Source: Asterochloris sp. CNOR1
Lineage: Eukaryota; Chlorophyta; Trebouxiophyceae; Trebouxiales; Trebouxiaceae
DNA: 64,000 nucleotides
Assembly: GCA_963969365.1 (NCBI GenBank)
Contig: OZ017761.1
Location: forward strand, 868,001-932,000
Reading direction: 5' to 3'
A model generated the notes under the pieces. The model made no database searches. It saw nothing but the letters and a program-made list of their open reading frames with translations, and was not told the origin of the DNA. Position 1 is the first letter of the stretch. Each line of letters opens with the position of its first letter. The translations under genes and the position numbers were made by a program. Positions 22,953 through 33,697 of this stretch are shown piece by piece.

Positions 22953-25900
22953 TCAGATGGCATGCAAGGTGTCCAGCGTTTGTGGCCCCTGAATATGCAC
23001 CAGGTTGCTGCCGTCGTCATGCACCCAAAGCCCCTCTAAGTCATATGTCTGGCGTGCATCCTCCATGAAGCAGTGTGCGACCACTGAACCTGCAGTCAAA
23101 AGCCATTTCCCTAGATGTGCTTCAGGCAGGCAACTCAAAGCATTTCTCTTGCTCACCTGCATCAACTGCTAGCCAGTCGGGGCTGTCCCTTCCCTCAATG
23201 CCGGCTTTCAGCCCGGGGATAAACTTGGCAGCACGCTGCTCCACCTGCGGGGACATTGGTGGTTGTGGGCACTCCTGAGCAGCACCCATCTGAGCAACGG
23301 GTATATGGCGTCTGCTGGGCATTGCCTTGCGGTGGCCATGATGCAGAGCAGGGCAGGCAGACAGCTGCTTCTGTGCACTCTCAGCTATCCTGGTCCGCCA
23401 GGCACTGCAAGCATAATTTTTTCACATCACAGGCCTCTGGCTAAACTCCTGAGGATGGTCTCTGTCGTCATACCACCAGCACAAGCATGAGGCCTCAGTG
23501 CTGACCTGGTAAGCCACAGCAGCTGCCGCAGCCTGGATGTGCTGAGCAGAGCGCCCTGAAGCAATGACCATGTGATCTGTCCAGTTGCACCTGCAGGCAT
23601 GCATGGATGCTGACAGGAACACCGAATCTTGCATGAAGTCACCAGCAGCAGTCCATGCAACCCCAACATCAGGCAACAGCCACTACTGCATTGCCTGAGA
23701 CCTGCCACTAGGACTGCAGCAGATAACTTGTGGTGAACACACATGCCCAGCTGCCGTGCACTCCCACATGTTGGGGTTGCACAGGCAGAGCCAGTGGCCG
23801 CACAAGCAATGGCCTGCACAGCCACAGCCACTCCAGGTTGCCCAGCCAGGTGCCAGCAGAGACTGGTAGCCAAGCCATCCTGGATGCAGCCAAGCTGTTC
23901 TGCTCCGCCAGGCACCTCCAGCTGCCACCCAGCAACTCCCTGCCCCACAGACGCACACAAGTTGCCGTCCCAGGCAGGGCCATGGACCATTGCAGGACAG
24001 TGTACCTGACTTGTAGACCCTGCCAATCAGGTCGCCCAGCCAGGAGCCAGCCGTCAGGCCTGCAGAAACCAAGGCTGCCAAGCCAGCCTGCATTTGAGTC
24101 AGTGTCCGTTGCCTACCTGCCCCTCACATCCAGCATGCAGATGTTGTCCATCTTGGCAGCTGCCAACATGTCGGCCACTTCCTGTGCCGACACGATGTTG
24201 GGGCAGCTGCCAGTGGCGAGGTGCCGAGGAGCAATACTTGGCTTCTTGTTAGTGATCAGCTGCCTGCACAGGGTGCACAGGGGACAGGCTGAGATGTGCT
24301 GCCAGACCACAGCCCCTGCCTCATGGGTAAGGGGCGGCCAGCAGGTTGCAGAGAAGGCTGCCTGAAGCGCGCGGCCAGATCACAGCGCTGAGATCTGCAG
24401 TTGGCTCACAGCCAGATACCAAAGATGCAGCCGAGGGGTCTGTGTGATGCAGCACTGGGCAGGTGGTTCTCCTACGCCGCTGCTCTGGCCGTGGCAAGGC
24501 GGCGGCACTGGTCATGACAAGGAGGTGCCGTAAAGCTTACCGGCCTGTTGCGCCCGTTGGGGCAGTAGCTGCATTCTGCTGCTGATCTCCATGCTGCTCA
24601 TTCAGCCCACCCTGCCTCAGCCCTGGATGCTGATGCTCAGCGGCAGCTTGAGGGGCAGAGGGATCGTGGCTATTATCATGCCCCACCTGGCTACTGCCCC
24701 CAACATTGACAGCAGCTTTAAGTGCTGCTGCCTGGGCAGAGAGGAAAATGTCCAGAGGGGTGTGCATGCTGTTGGTGGCCAGCACACAGGCCAGCCGCTG
24801 CACAAGCACATCCTTGTTGCCTGTCGTGAACTGGCCTAAGGCCTTCAAAGGGGCCTGCAGCTGGGGCTTGCTGAGCTGCCGAAGCTGATCCAAAGGCTGG
24901 GTATGTAATATATGCTCTAGCACAGACCTCTGCTCTGCCTCCTGCATGGGCGCAACAGCAACCTTGGTGGCATAGAGGCTGAGAGGCATCTGCTGAAAGC
25001 TATGCACCCCAAGGACATTCAGAGTGTCGCCTCAGCTTCTTAGGATGTGAGTGCCACCTCAGTAACAGAAAGGGTTGTGCATGAGGCAGATGGAGCTGAT
25101 TAGTACCCCAGAGACCGATGCCATCTCAGGAGGCTGTGCGCAAACATGTGCAGCGCACCCTGCATGTTCATGTGGTAGACCGCTCCCTGGCTGTGCCCTT
25201 CATCAACTGACAGGCAAGCACACTCACCATCATGGCCTCCCACTTGTTGTGCAGCAGGAAGAAAGTGAGGCGCTCCTGCCGGTGTTCCAGGTTGTGTGTC
25301 TCCCAGAGCCTGTCCCACAGCATGTCTACCTGGGCACTGTGGCACGCAGCAGGCACAGCATCGTGAGCAGGCTGGCTTGAAGAACCTGTGAGTGGGCATG
25401 CAAGCACTTCTAGAGCTGGAGACATGTGGGCTTGCCTGATGGTTGACTTTGCTGACCAAATAATTCAGTTCAGCCTGCGATGGCCAATCTGCAGTTATGC
25501 AGAGTGACTGTCAGCACCGCCCACCTGTCAGGCACAGGCAGGACTTTGAGCTCCTCTTGGGCCTGCGGCCATAGCTCCAGCTGTGCAACAACAAGCTGTT
25601 GCTGCTTCCCCATGTTGCCACTGGGAGGTGTCGCATCGGCGGCATAAGCTGTGCCCTTGTCCAGACTGGGAGAGCTGAGGCTTGCTGCCTGGGCTGGAGA
25701 TTCTGCGTCAGGCTGAGAGTCATCCGCATCACTGTCATGGCCCTGGTGGGCGTACTGCTCTGCCTGGTCCATCAGTTCCCGGAGGACGGGGTTGGCGGCC
25801 AATGCTTCAGGTGCGGGTGGCCATCTGAGCTGCTCTCCAGGGTCAGGTAAGTCCTCAAAATCTGCCCTGGAAAGTCCTGCAGAGACAACCAGCACTTGCA

Positions 25901-26109
25901 CTCAAAAGTGGCCACAGCAAGCCGCCACAGCAGGCCCCAAGATCTGCAAACATCATGCAGCAGCTTGAAAGCTCACCTGGTGCTGGAACTTCAGCCTGAG
26001 CCGCGCTGGAGTATTGCAGACCAGCCACAGGCCACTTGTGAGCACAAAATGCTGTTGTCTGAGATTCAGACAGAACCACCAGGCGCCTGAGACATTTTCG
26101 CATGATCAC
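22953..26109 (-). CDS. SAP-domain / RsfS (iojap) fusion, probably organellar ribosome-silencing factor
   Basis: Eight exons (26109-25977, 25876-25525, 25336-25228, 24992-24541, 24263-24117, 23590-23506, 23244-23157, 23089-22953) total 1503 nt in phase, giving 500 residues. The N-terminus is basic and Ser/Ala-rich (MIMRKCLRRLVVL), as in a mitochondrial or plastid transit peptide. An acidic region follows (FEDLPDPGEQLRW), then HNLEHRQERLTFFLLHNKW, then a SAP-like helix-turn-helix (LRQLSKPQLQAPLKAL, then GNKDVLVQRL). The last 150 residues are a complete RsfS domain: EVADMLAAAKMDNICMLDVR, NWTDHMVIASGRSAQHIQA, DWLAVDAGSVVAHCFM, YDLEGLW. RsfS binds uL14 and blocks joining of ribosomal subunits. A roughly 350-residue SAP-bearing extension is unusual; the exon joint (24541 to 24263) keeps the frame, so the fusion looks real. 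Confidence 0.9.
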
Positions 26110-28245
26110 AGAGGAGACCTAATGTCTGCAGGCTTCACAGAAGACACTGGTGCTCAGAAAAACAGTGTCTGCAGTTGAATTTTCTTGCAAGAAGCTGAAG
26201 TGATTCCAGCATGTATACAGCTTGAAGAGTAGTGTCTACCACGTTCTGTACCGCCTGAGATGCGTACAGTGTTGCGCACATGTGCCAGGTCCATTCAAGA
26301 CCGGCTGAAGCTAGCCGTGACCTGATCTGCAGGCTGTGAGCTGTGCCACAGCCTCTCTCTACATGACAAGTGCGGTCACCTGTGGGCCCTTCATCTCAGA
26401 GGCTGATCTGATATATGTCGCAAGCGCTAATTGCAGCAACAGGGACTGAGCCATGACCAGCAGCAGCAAGCTTGCCCCCGACAGAAGCAGCAGCAGCAAT
26501 CTCTTAGCATCAGGAGCTGTAGCAGGAAGGCTGGACCCAGGGACGACCGCATAGGCCAGAAGAGGAGGGAATTCGCCACCTCCTAGCATTGACGCCGACT
26601 GCATGCATTTACCCCTCGCAGCAGCGCATAACATTGTTGGCAGCAATGTGCTTGATTTGCTATTTTAAGCTGGCACAAAAGGCATCCCTGCGGACCCATG
26701 GCCACCGTCTGCACAAATTGCATCAACACACCTGCACATGGCAGCCTGGCTAGCTAGCCGCACTGGATCATCATGTTACATTTTTCTGGTGCTGGGGCAG
26801 CCTACCGAGGGAAAAGCAAACCCTGGTACTGCCGCTTCAGCAACCTGGCAGGGAAGCTCCAGGCCATGCATGTGGCATGGGTGAAGTGCCGCAACTTGTG
26901 GTTTGCATTCTCACCAGCCTGTGACCTCCCAAGCAATGGCTTGTGCCGCCTGCTGGTGTCTTTTGCTCACTGGCTTGATGGTTGGCCAGCTTGCGCAGGT
27001 ATTCATAATGGCAATGTGTCCTGCAGGAGCTGGGCCACTGAGCAACCAGCTGTGATATACCATCCTGTCCTGCTGGTACAACGCGACGATGCCGTTGTCA
27101 CAGCCCTCACAGTGTCAGATGGTGTAAGAAGCTTTGCCATGCAGGTTGCAGCTGCTTTTGGTCGAACGGCCAGCCATGTTATGGTGGCCTGTCATACGGT
27201 TTCTAGTCTTAGCTGCATAGAGTGCCTTGTCAATGAATGGGAATGGTCATGCTGCTGATTGCAAAAGCTCCTGCACGGCAGATATGTGCCTTGTAGGATG
27301 TGATGAGTTGCATGTCTCTTTTCAACAGCCTCTAGCAGTCAAGCTGATCAAAAGCACTCCCACCTGTGGGCGTCCTGTGTGAATTGATCTGTTTGGCCAC
27401 CTTCATGCCTGCATGGTGAGATGAAACATGGCTGAACATGAGTCCTCAGGTAGGGCCCAACTAGCACCTTCAAAGCTGATGACAGCAGCTCCCTCACCTG
27501 CCTCCCTGTTGCCCAGCTGCTGCGGCGTCAGCCAGGTGGCTGCCAAGGCCTTGATGGTCTGCCCCACAGGATGGGGCTCTGGAGTCAGCACCACACCAGC
27601 CTTCATGTTCTTGTCCCTGGCCTGCTCCTGCTCTTTCACGCGTTGCAGCAGGTCACCCATCTTCCCACTGGCCACCAGTGCCTCCTGGCTTAGGTTGGGT
27701 TTCGATTCCGAGAAGAGGCTGCACGGCAAGCAACAGATCAGTAAGAAAGCAAGGATGTCAAAGCAACTGCACAGCCTGGCCACACTTCATGACACCGTCT
27801 GCATACAAGGACATGCTGCATGCTTTGTGCCTTTCAGAATTGAACCTTGTACTTAAGCTGCGCAAGTGCTGAGCAAGCGGCAGGATGCGCAGGAGGCCAG
27901 GGCTGACATGAGAGCAGGAGACCGAAGCCTTTTGGGTGGTGAGGCGTTGTTAGCTGTTAGTGTGCTGGCATAGCGGTGGCAGCCTGAACACTGCTGTGGC
28001 TGCACTGGCTGGCTGCGGGGAACTGGATTGCAGCAGTGCTTCTCTTGGCTCAGCTGCAAGGCTGCACAGCTTACTTCTGGCGCCTGCCTGTCACAATGTG
28101 ACCACTGACTGTGGCGTGGTGGATCAGCGGCCGATGCTGGGGCTGCACAGCAACAAGAAAGTGATGAGCAGAGGGATCCTGCCCCTGAAGGGGAGCATGC
28201 CGTCCCCACCTGTATGTCGTCTCGCATGGTACTTCTCAATGAGTT
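26110..28245. other. Sparse region with weak ORFs
   Basis: A minus-strand ORF at 26646-26359 (95 residues) has a Leu-rich hydrophobic stretch (LLLLLLSGASLLLLVMAQSL) and could be a small membrane protein or a first exon. A plus-strand ORF at 26773-27258 (161 residues) is open without introns, odd for this genome, and matches nothing I know. A minus-strand exon candidate at about 27722-27510 reads ESKPNLSQEALVASGKMGDL and VKEQEQARDKNMKAGVVLTP, and ends at a gtgagg donor. None has a confirmed start, partner exon or family. Confidence 0.35.
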
Positions 28246-28310
28246 GTTCAGACTGCCAACTGGCTTGTCTCCATATGTCTTGGCATTCTCCACTGCACTG
28301 CCCAGGAAAT
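28211..28310 (-). other. Orphan exon of an unidentified minus-strand gene
   Basis: A minus-strand stretch reads NDFLGSAVENAKTYGDKPVG, then SLNNSLRSTMRDDIQ, and ends precisely at a cag/gtgggg donor. Its composition is protein-like, and it may belong with the exon candidate near 27722-27510, but the two differ in phase, so a missing exon must lie between them. No family recognised. Confidence 0.4.
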
Positions 28311-28660
28311 CATTGATGCAACCTCACCAGAAAAACGACGCAAGCAGCCTTGAAAGCAGGACAACCTGAACGGTCGTGCAGAAGGATGTTGAGATGTCTG
28401 CAGCACAGGGAAGCCTAATCAGCCACTGAGCAGCTTCAAAGTTGCTTAGGTCTGCAGCTGGCCTACCTGCGCTTTGTGTGGGCACCTCTCAAGGGGTCAT
28501 GCTGCCTCACTGCATGATTTGGCATTGCTAAGATGGTCACAAACAAGCACACAGCGGAATTTCTGGAGGGCAATTTAGTATCTTGACCTGCAGCAGCCTG
28601 ATGCTGAGATTCGCCCAGAGATCAAGTCTGAGCCCAGCCTCACGCCAGATCACACGCGCA

Positions 28661-30023
28661 ATGGGAGTGCAAGTGAGTGGCTCTTGTTAGGCACCTTGAA
28701 CGAGTTTGGCTCTTGAAGCAGAGGCTCCTCCGCTGCCACCTTCCACACGTGATCTGGAGTGATCCTGGTCAGCTCTTTGGATCTGAAACATCAGAATGCA
28801 TGCATCAGCACGCCTGCCTGCAGGTACAGCAGGTCAGCCCTGGCAATGGCGACAAGCCCAGGAAAGGTGCGTTGCAGTGAAGTGAATGACAATGCAACTT
28901 GTAGAGATTCCCAGACAATGACTTGAAGGGCTGGAAAGTAGGCCCACTTGTGTCAGCATGCGACTCAGCAGCTTGGGCTACTGCGCTGCAGGCCAGACAG
29001 TGAATGTGCACTACACAGGGACCCTTGCCAGCAACGGCAAGAAATTTGACAGCAGCCGTGACAGGGGCCAGGTACACCACTGCCAGTAGATTTTGTGCTG
29101 CTGCCCGTGGGCAGGCCATTGCTGGTGCAGTGCGCGCTTGGGTCTTGCCAGTAAGCAGCACTCTTGTTTGTGATGGAGCTGGCAAGGGCCTCACCTGTGC
29201 TGTGCACGTTTGCATTCTGCCAGCAGCCTGGCCTCTGTGTTGTGCGGGCTTGCTGTGCCAGTCAGTAGCTCATGCCCAATCAGTTCAGCGTAACCAGGAA
29301 TTTGCCCTCCTGCTGTAGCCATTCTCCTTCAGGCTGGGCGAGGGCCAGGTTATCAAGGTGAGGCAGGCTCAGGAGCTTGAGGGAAACGAACCGCAGTGGC
29401 CCCTTAGCGCATTCTGATACCGCTGCCACCTCACTGATGCGGCTTCCATGTCTTTGTTGCGCTCAGGCCAAGAGGCGTAGCACCTCCTGTAGCAGTGCTT
29501 TCCTGATGCTGCTGATATGCTCCAGATGCTTGCTGTGGCATTGGCTCAGCTGCTTGCCCCTCCTGCAGGGCTGGGACGAGGGAGTTGCCCAGATGAGCAA
29601 GGGCGAGCGTGCAAACCTAAAGATCACCAGCGACTACGCTTATGGCTCACAGGGTGTTGGTGGGGTGGGCCCAATTTGCTTGTGTTGTTTCTCTGCTGTT
29701 TGATTCGCTCATGTGCTCCTGATCTTGCGGGAATATTTGGCTTGCGTGCACTCCACGGCTTCCGTGGCAGGCTGCTGTGCGGCAGGTGGGGGCGGGTCTT
29801 GCCCCTGTTGCATGCCTTTAACCGCGGAAGCAAGATCATGGGTGCGTGCTGATGTCCTCCTTGCTGATTGCAGGGTCTCATCCCACCTAATTCAGGTGAG
29901 TGCAAACTACACCTGTTCTGTCCTGCTGCACCTCTCTTGTCCTCAAGCCTGTCCCTCAAACTCCTCACCAGCCTTTGCCCTGCAGACCTGAATTTTGACG
30001 TGGAGCTGCTCTCATTCAAGTAG
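28661..30023 (+). CDS. FKBP12: FKBP12-type peptidyl-prolyl cis-trans isomerase
   Basis: Seven exons (28661-28672, 28824-28866, 28992-29071, 29319-29357, 29569-29664, 29874-29895, 29986-30023) total 330 nt in phase, giving 109 residues, the canonical FKBP12 length. It starts MGVQ, then [80 protein letters not shown]. The drug-pocket residues of human FKBP12 (Tyr26, Phe36, Asp37, Phe46, Val55, Ile56, Trp59, Tyr82, Phe99) are all present by alignment from memory. It is cytosolic, catalyses prolyl isomerisation and, with rapamycin, should bind TOR. The first coding exon has only 12 nt. A TGTAA poly(A) signal lies 53 bases past the stop. Confidence 0.97.
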
Positions 30024-30075
30024 TCAGTACCTGCCTGCACGACGCTGGCATGCTACTCAATCAAGTCACACAACC

Positions 30076-30080
30076 TGTAA
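30076..30080 (+). promoter_or_regulatory. Candidate TGTAA poly(A) signal of the FKBP12 gene
   Basis: A TGTAA pentamer lies 53 bases after the FKBP12 stop codon, in the 107-bp gap to the convergent CFAP119 stop. Confidence 0.5.
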
Positions 30081-30129
30081 CACACATCTGGTCCATTTGA
30101 AAGACCGGTACACACAGGGTCCCTATCGC

Positions 30130-33100
30130 TCATGCCTTCTTGGGCCCTGCCTGCAGCCGCGCTTCAAGGCTCCTGATAGTCTCCAGCAGGGCAGCCTCCT
30201 TTGTCTGGTATTGGGTCTCAAGAACTATCCGCTCTGCCTCCAGGCGCTTGGCCACTGCCTGCTCAATGGCCTCGTCAAGGTTCAAGACGGGCTGCAGCCA
30301 GGTAGAGAAGCGGTTGAATGCATGAGGAGCTGTTCCATCATGCCTGTTCAGTACCTTGATCCAGGATTTCACTGCAGCCAATGGTGCAGGCATGAAGGGT
30401 CAGGACTGCTACATTGGCCACAGCCTGGTTAATGGCTTTGATTGGGTTGTGGTCCAGTTGCAGCACAACATAAGAGGTGTAGACTTCAGCATGAGCTCTC
30501 ATGACAGGTGGCTGAGCACATGACCCGCCATCCCGGTGCTTGGCCGCTCATCAGCCTCATCTAGCCTCATGGCTGGCCGTAGAGGCACAGCAACAAGGTA
30601 ACACCAGAATGATATGCTGCCATGCACAGCTGTCACAGCTATGCTGTTGATGCCTGGCTGACATGGGCACAATGCTTGCTCCACGGCCAACACAGCGCTG
30701 GCCCTGGTCAGAGCCACCCATGAACTGAAGCTGCAGCACAGCAACCAATTTTCACGCTGTCCTGTGCTCACCCCTCTGCCTCCCTTTGGTCAGCCCATCC
30801 AAGTACTGCTGCCTGATATGCCCACCACCCTGCCTGCCGCTGGTAGTATAAATGCTCAGCTTCATGCCTTTTATCCTGCTCCACATGCGCACCTTAGTCA
30901 ACTGCTCCTGCCTGGCTGCGGCAGCTGCCGCAGCTTCCTGCTGCCTGCACAGCTCCTCAGCAGCAGCCTGCTCTGCTGCAGCGGCATCCTGGAGGGCCTG
31001 CTTGGCGGCGGCTGCCTGGTCTGCCAGCTGCAGGTTGTGTGCAGCCCACTGGTCTGGGGTGAGGCAGTCCTTCATGGGCAGGGGCTCTGCAGCAGTTTCC
31101 ACCTGCATAATGGCACGGTGACAGTGTGCCATGACCCAGTGTCAGACACCCTGTCCAAACGCAGGGCCTCCATGGGGAGTCGTGGTGTTGCCTGCCCATT
31201 TCAAGCCAGGCTTCTCCAGAAATGGCCAAACAGCATGCTGCCACTACTCCAGTTTGCGTCCTGAGGGCTCCTGGTGCTGTTGGCCCCAGTAAATGTGGCA
31301 GCTTTGATAGAGGAGGCCTGCTGCACAGGCTGCCCCAGGCAAAGAGGTGCGCCCCTCTCATCCTTGTCCAGATGCCGCATGAAGGAGGACGACAGGCACA
31401 TGAGCACCTACCTGTGCACTGTGCCCCAAGACCTCTGTTGGCTGACCCCCAGGACACCTTCTCACTTGAGCTCTTCTCCTTGTTCTCTTGCTGCCAAATG
31501 CACAGGCAGCAGGACAGCTCCAAAAAGGGCTGCCTTGAAGGCAAACACTGGGCTGACACTTTTGTTTTTCCCCAACCCGACACTGGCAGCACGCACAAAG
31601 ACCTGACACACTGGCAGCATGCACCCAATTGAAACAATGCACCCCTCTCATCATGCCCCTGCTGCTTTGCAAACAGGTAGCAAAGCAGCTACAGACGCTG
31701 GGGGATGCAAGCCCCCATCCTCCCCCCCTGAAGCCAAGGCAGTGGGCTGACAAGCAGCCAGAAGGCATCAAGCAACCAAGTGGCCAGGCTAACATCACTC
31801 AGCAGCCACCTGAAGCGCTCCTGTCGTTGTGCTCCTGCTGAGAAGACACACTTACTTCAAGGTCTGACCCAGCCCATGCAGGGCCGGTGCAGTTGACCTG
31901 ACCCACCTATTGCTGGTGCAGGACCCAACGGGGAGCCCCCCGGGAGTCATGAGCCCTACCTGAAGCAATGCGCTCCTCTCGTCGTGCTCCTGATGCTGAG
32001 TGAAGAGGTAGCGGTACAGCTGCAGGTGCTGAAGGACACTTGTTTTGAAGTGGGCTGCAATGCTGCTGGCCTGCTGGGGTGTGAAAGCTGCCTTGCCAGC
32101 CTGTGCCTGCACATGCAGTGGTGTGGGTCAAGGGTGGAGTGGTGAGCAGCTGAGCCTGCCTGAGGAGCAGTGAATGGCTGCGCCTGCCTGGACAGGAGCG
32201 GTCAGCCTTTGCGAAGACAAAGTAAAGCAGGTCAAGTGTGCAGGAATTTAGACGCAGAAAGGGAAGGTCTGTGCATGCTGGAATGGCCATCTGCTGGAAT
32301 GGCACCTTCATGTCACATCAAGCAGTTGCAGCTGGAAAATGGCTGGGGAATGAAGTGCAGCAAAGGTGACTGTGCCCTGCAGGACCTCAGCAGCAGCAGT
32401 CGGCGTGCTGACGACCTGCCCATGTGGAATGCAGAGCAGCCCACAGCCTCACATGCCCACCTGCATGCAGTTCCCAACACGAACTGCCGTGGGCGCCGCC
32501 GCAACCAGCTGCTGCTGTAGCTGAAAGTGCCTACCTTGTAGGACACCATGGACAGCAGGTGCTGCCTGAGCTCCTCTGCCATGGCTGTCGCGTCCGCTCC
32601 TCCTGCAACAGGGCAGCGTGAAGGTGAAACTCCAGGTATGCTGCAGCAGGCATCGCAGACCTGTCCCTTGCTGTGCGGTGCAGTGGTCATGCCATCAGCA
32701 TGAGGCCCTGCACAGCATGCTAAGCTGAGCGAGACGCAGCTGTGGCTGCACATCATCCAGCCACACAGCGTGCGGCAGCCTTTCTGCATGACCTGAACAA
32801 ACAGGGCGCCTAGGCTTCCCTCTGGCCCATGCTGCTTGCTTTCCAATAGACTGCATGTACAGATGCTGCAAGGCATTGGCCCCACATCGCACCTGCAGCC
32901 TGCTGAAGCAGCTGTTGCGCCAGGCTGTGGATGCATGCTGTCTGCTCAGGCCCAAACCCCTGCGCTGCTGCAAAGTCAGCTGCTGCACAGAAATAATCCA
33001 GCACCACTGCTTGTCTGGTTGCGCATCTTGAGTTTGGCAGGCTCAGAGCCTCGGCCAGGGCACTGCAGGCAGAATTAGCCAGTCCTGAACTGTGCAGTAT

Positions 33101-33235
33101 GCCCTGCAGCTTGTCCGGGGCATAAGCAGAGCACCTGGCATCCCGAGCTCCTGCCTGTGTGTAAGCAATCAAGGCGGCATGCTGTTGCTCGGTGAGCTCA
33201 CCGCTTTCCCAGCTTGATGCTACGAGGCCGGGCAT
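30130..33235 (-). CDS. CFAP119: CFAP119 (FAP119/CCDC189, DUF4464) cilia- and flagella-associated protein
   Basis: Five exons (33235-32893, 32602-32535, 32106-31960, 31102-30893, 30291-30130) total 930 nt in phase, giving 309 residues. The order matches DUF4464: VVLDYFCAAADFAAAQGFGP with EQTACIHSLAQQLL, then AEELRQHLLSMVSYK, then FTPQQASSIAAHFKTSVLQH with LYRYLFTQHQEHDER, then VETAAEPLPMKDCLTPDQW. An Ala/Gln/Glu-rich coiled coil follows, and the end (RLEAERIVLETQYQTKEAAL) is also coiled coil. CFAP119 is known from axoneme proteomes and vertebrate sperm; its presence suggests that the alga has, or recently had, flagellate cells. The last exon start (30291) was chosen because it keeps phase. The long intron 31959-31103 is filled with copies of the preceding exon end. 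Confidence 0.85.
31340..32010 (-). repeat. Ladder of copies of the CFAP119 exon-3 end
   Basis: The real exon end and donor (plus strand ctgaagcaatgcgctcctct onward, 31960-32010, encoding EHDERSALLQ) has degraded relatives at about 31805-31850 (ctgaagcgctcctgtcgttg onward), 31632-31680 (aatgcacccctctcatcatg onward) and 31340-31390 (gtgcgcccctctcatccttg onward). The last one translates as DKDERGAPL and mimics an exon. Confidence 0.75.
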
Positions 33236-33697
33236 TGCTGGGCGGCAGGGGAGGTCAACAGGTCAACAATCACTTCAGGCTTCAAGTGCTGTTAGACTGT
33301 TCTTTGATCGATGAGGCTTGGCCCAGTGAACAGAAAGCCCAACCCGAGGTCTGGGCGGGCAGCCACACAGCAGTGGCCCCTATACTTTGAATTATTCTAG
33401 CAATGATGCCTGTAGCTTGTGAGCAGCTGACACAGGGTCACTACATCTGCAGATGATCCCTGCTGGCCCACGGCTGGCCTTTCAATGGCACCTGCTTGTT
33501 GCTGATCAATGGCATCTGCATGTTGCTGAGCCTGCACTGGAGTCCAGGCCGCCTCTGTGTGCAGTCCCTTCATAGCAGCCATTCTGCCGCTGGAGTCATC
33601 CCAGCCTGGCAGGCCGATGCTCACCCGCACTCTCCCCTAGCATTGCAGAGCACCTGCCCAGCGCCGCCTGCTGCATACACCCAGGATGCTCCTGCTA

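Noticed and set aside
31201-31407. Minus-strand exon candidate (SSFMRHLDKDERGAPLCLG) inside CFAP119
   Set aside because: It is a degraded copy of the true exon end at 31960. Direct splicing of 31960 to 31102 keeps phase and matches the family.
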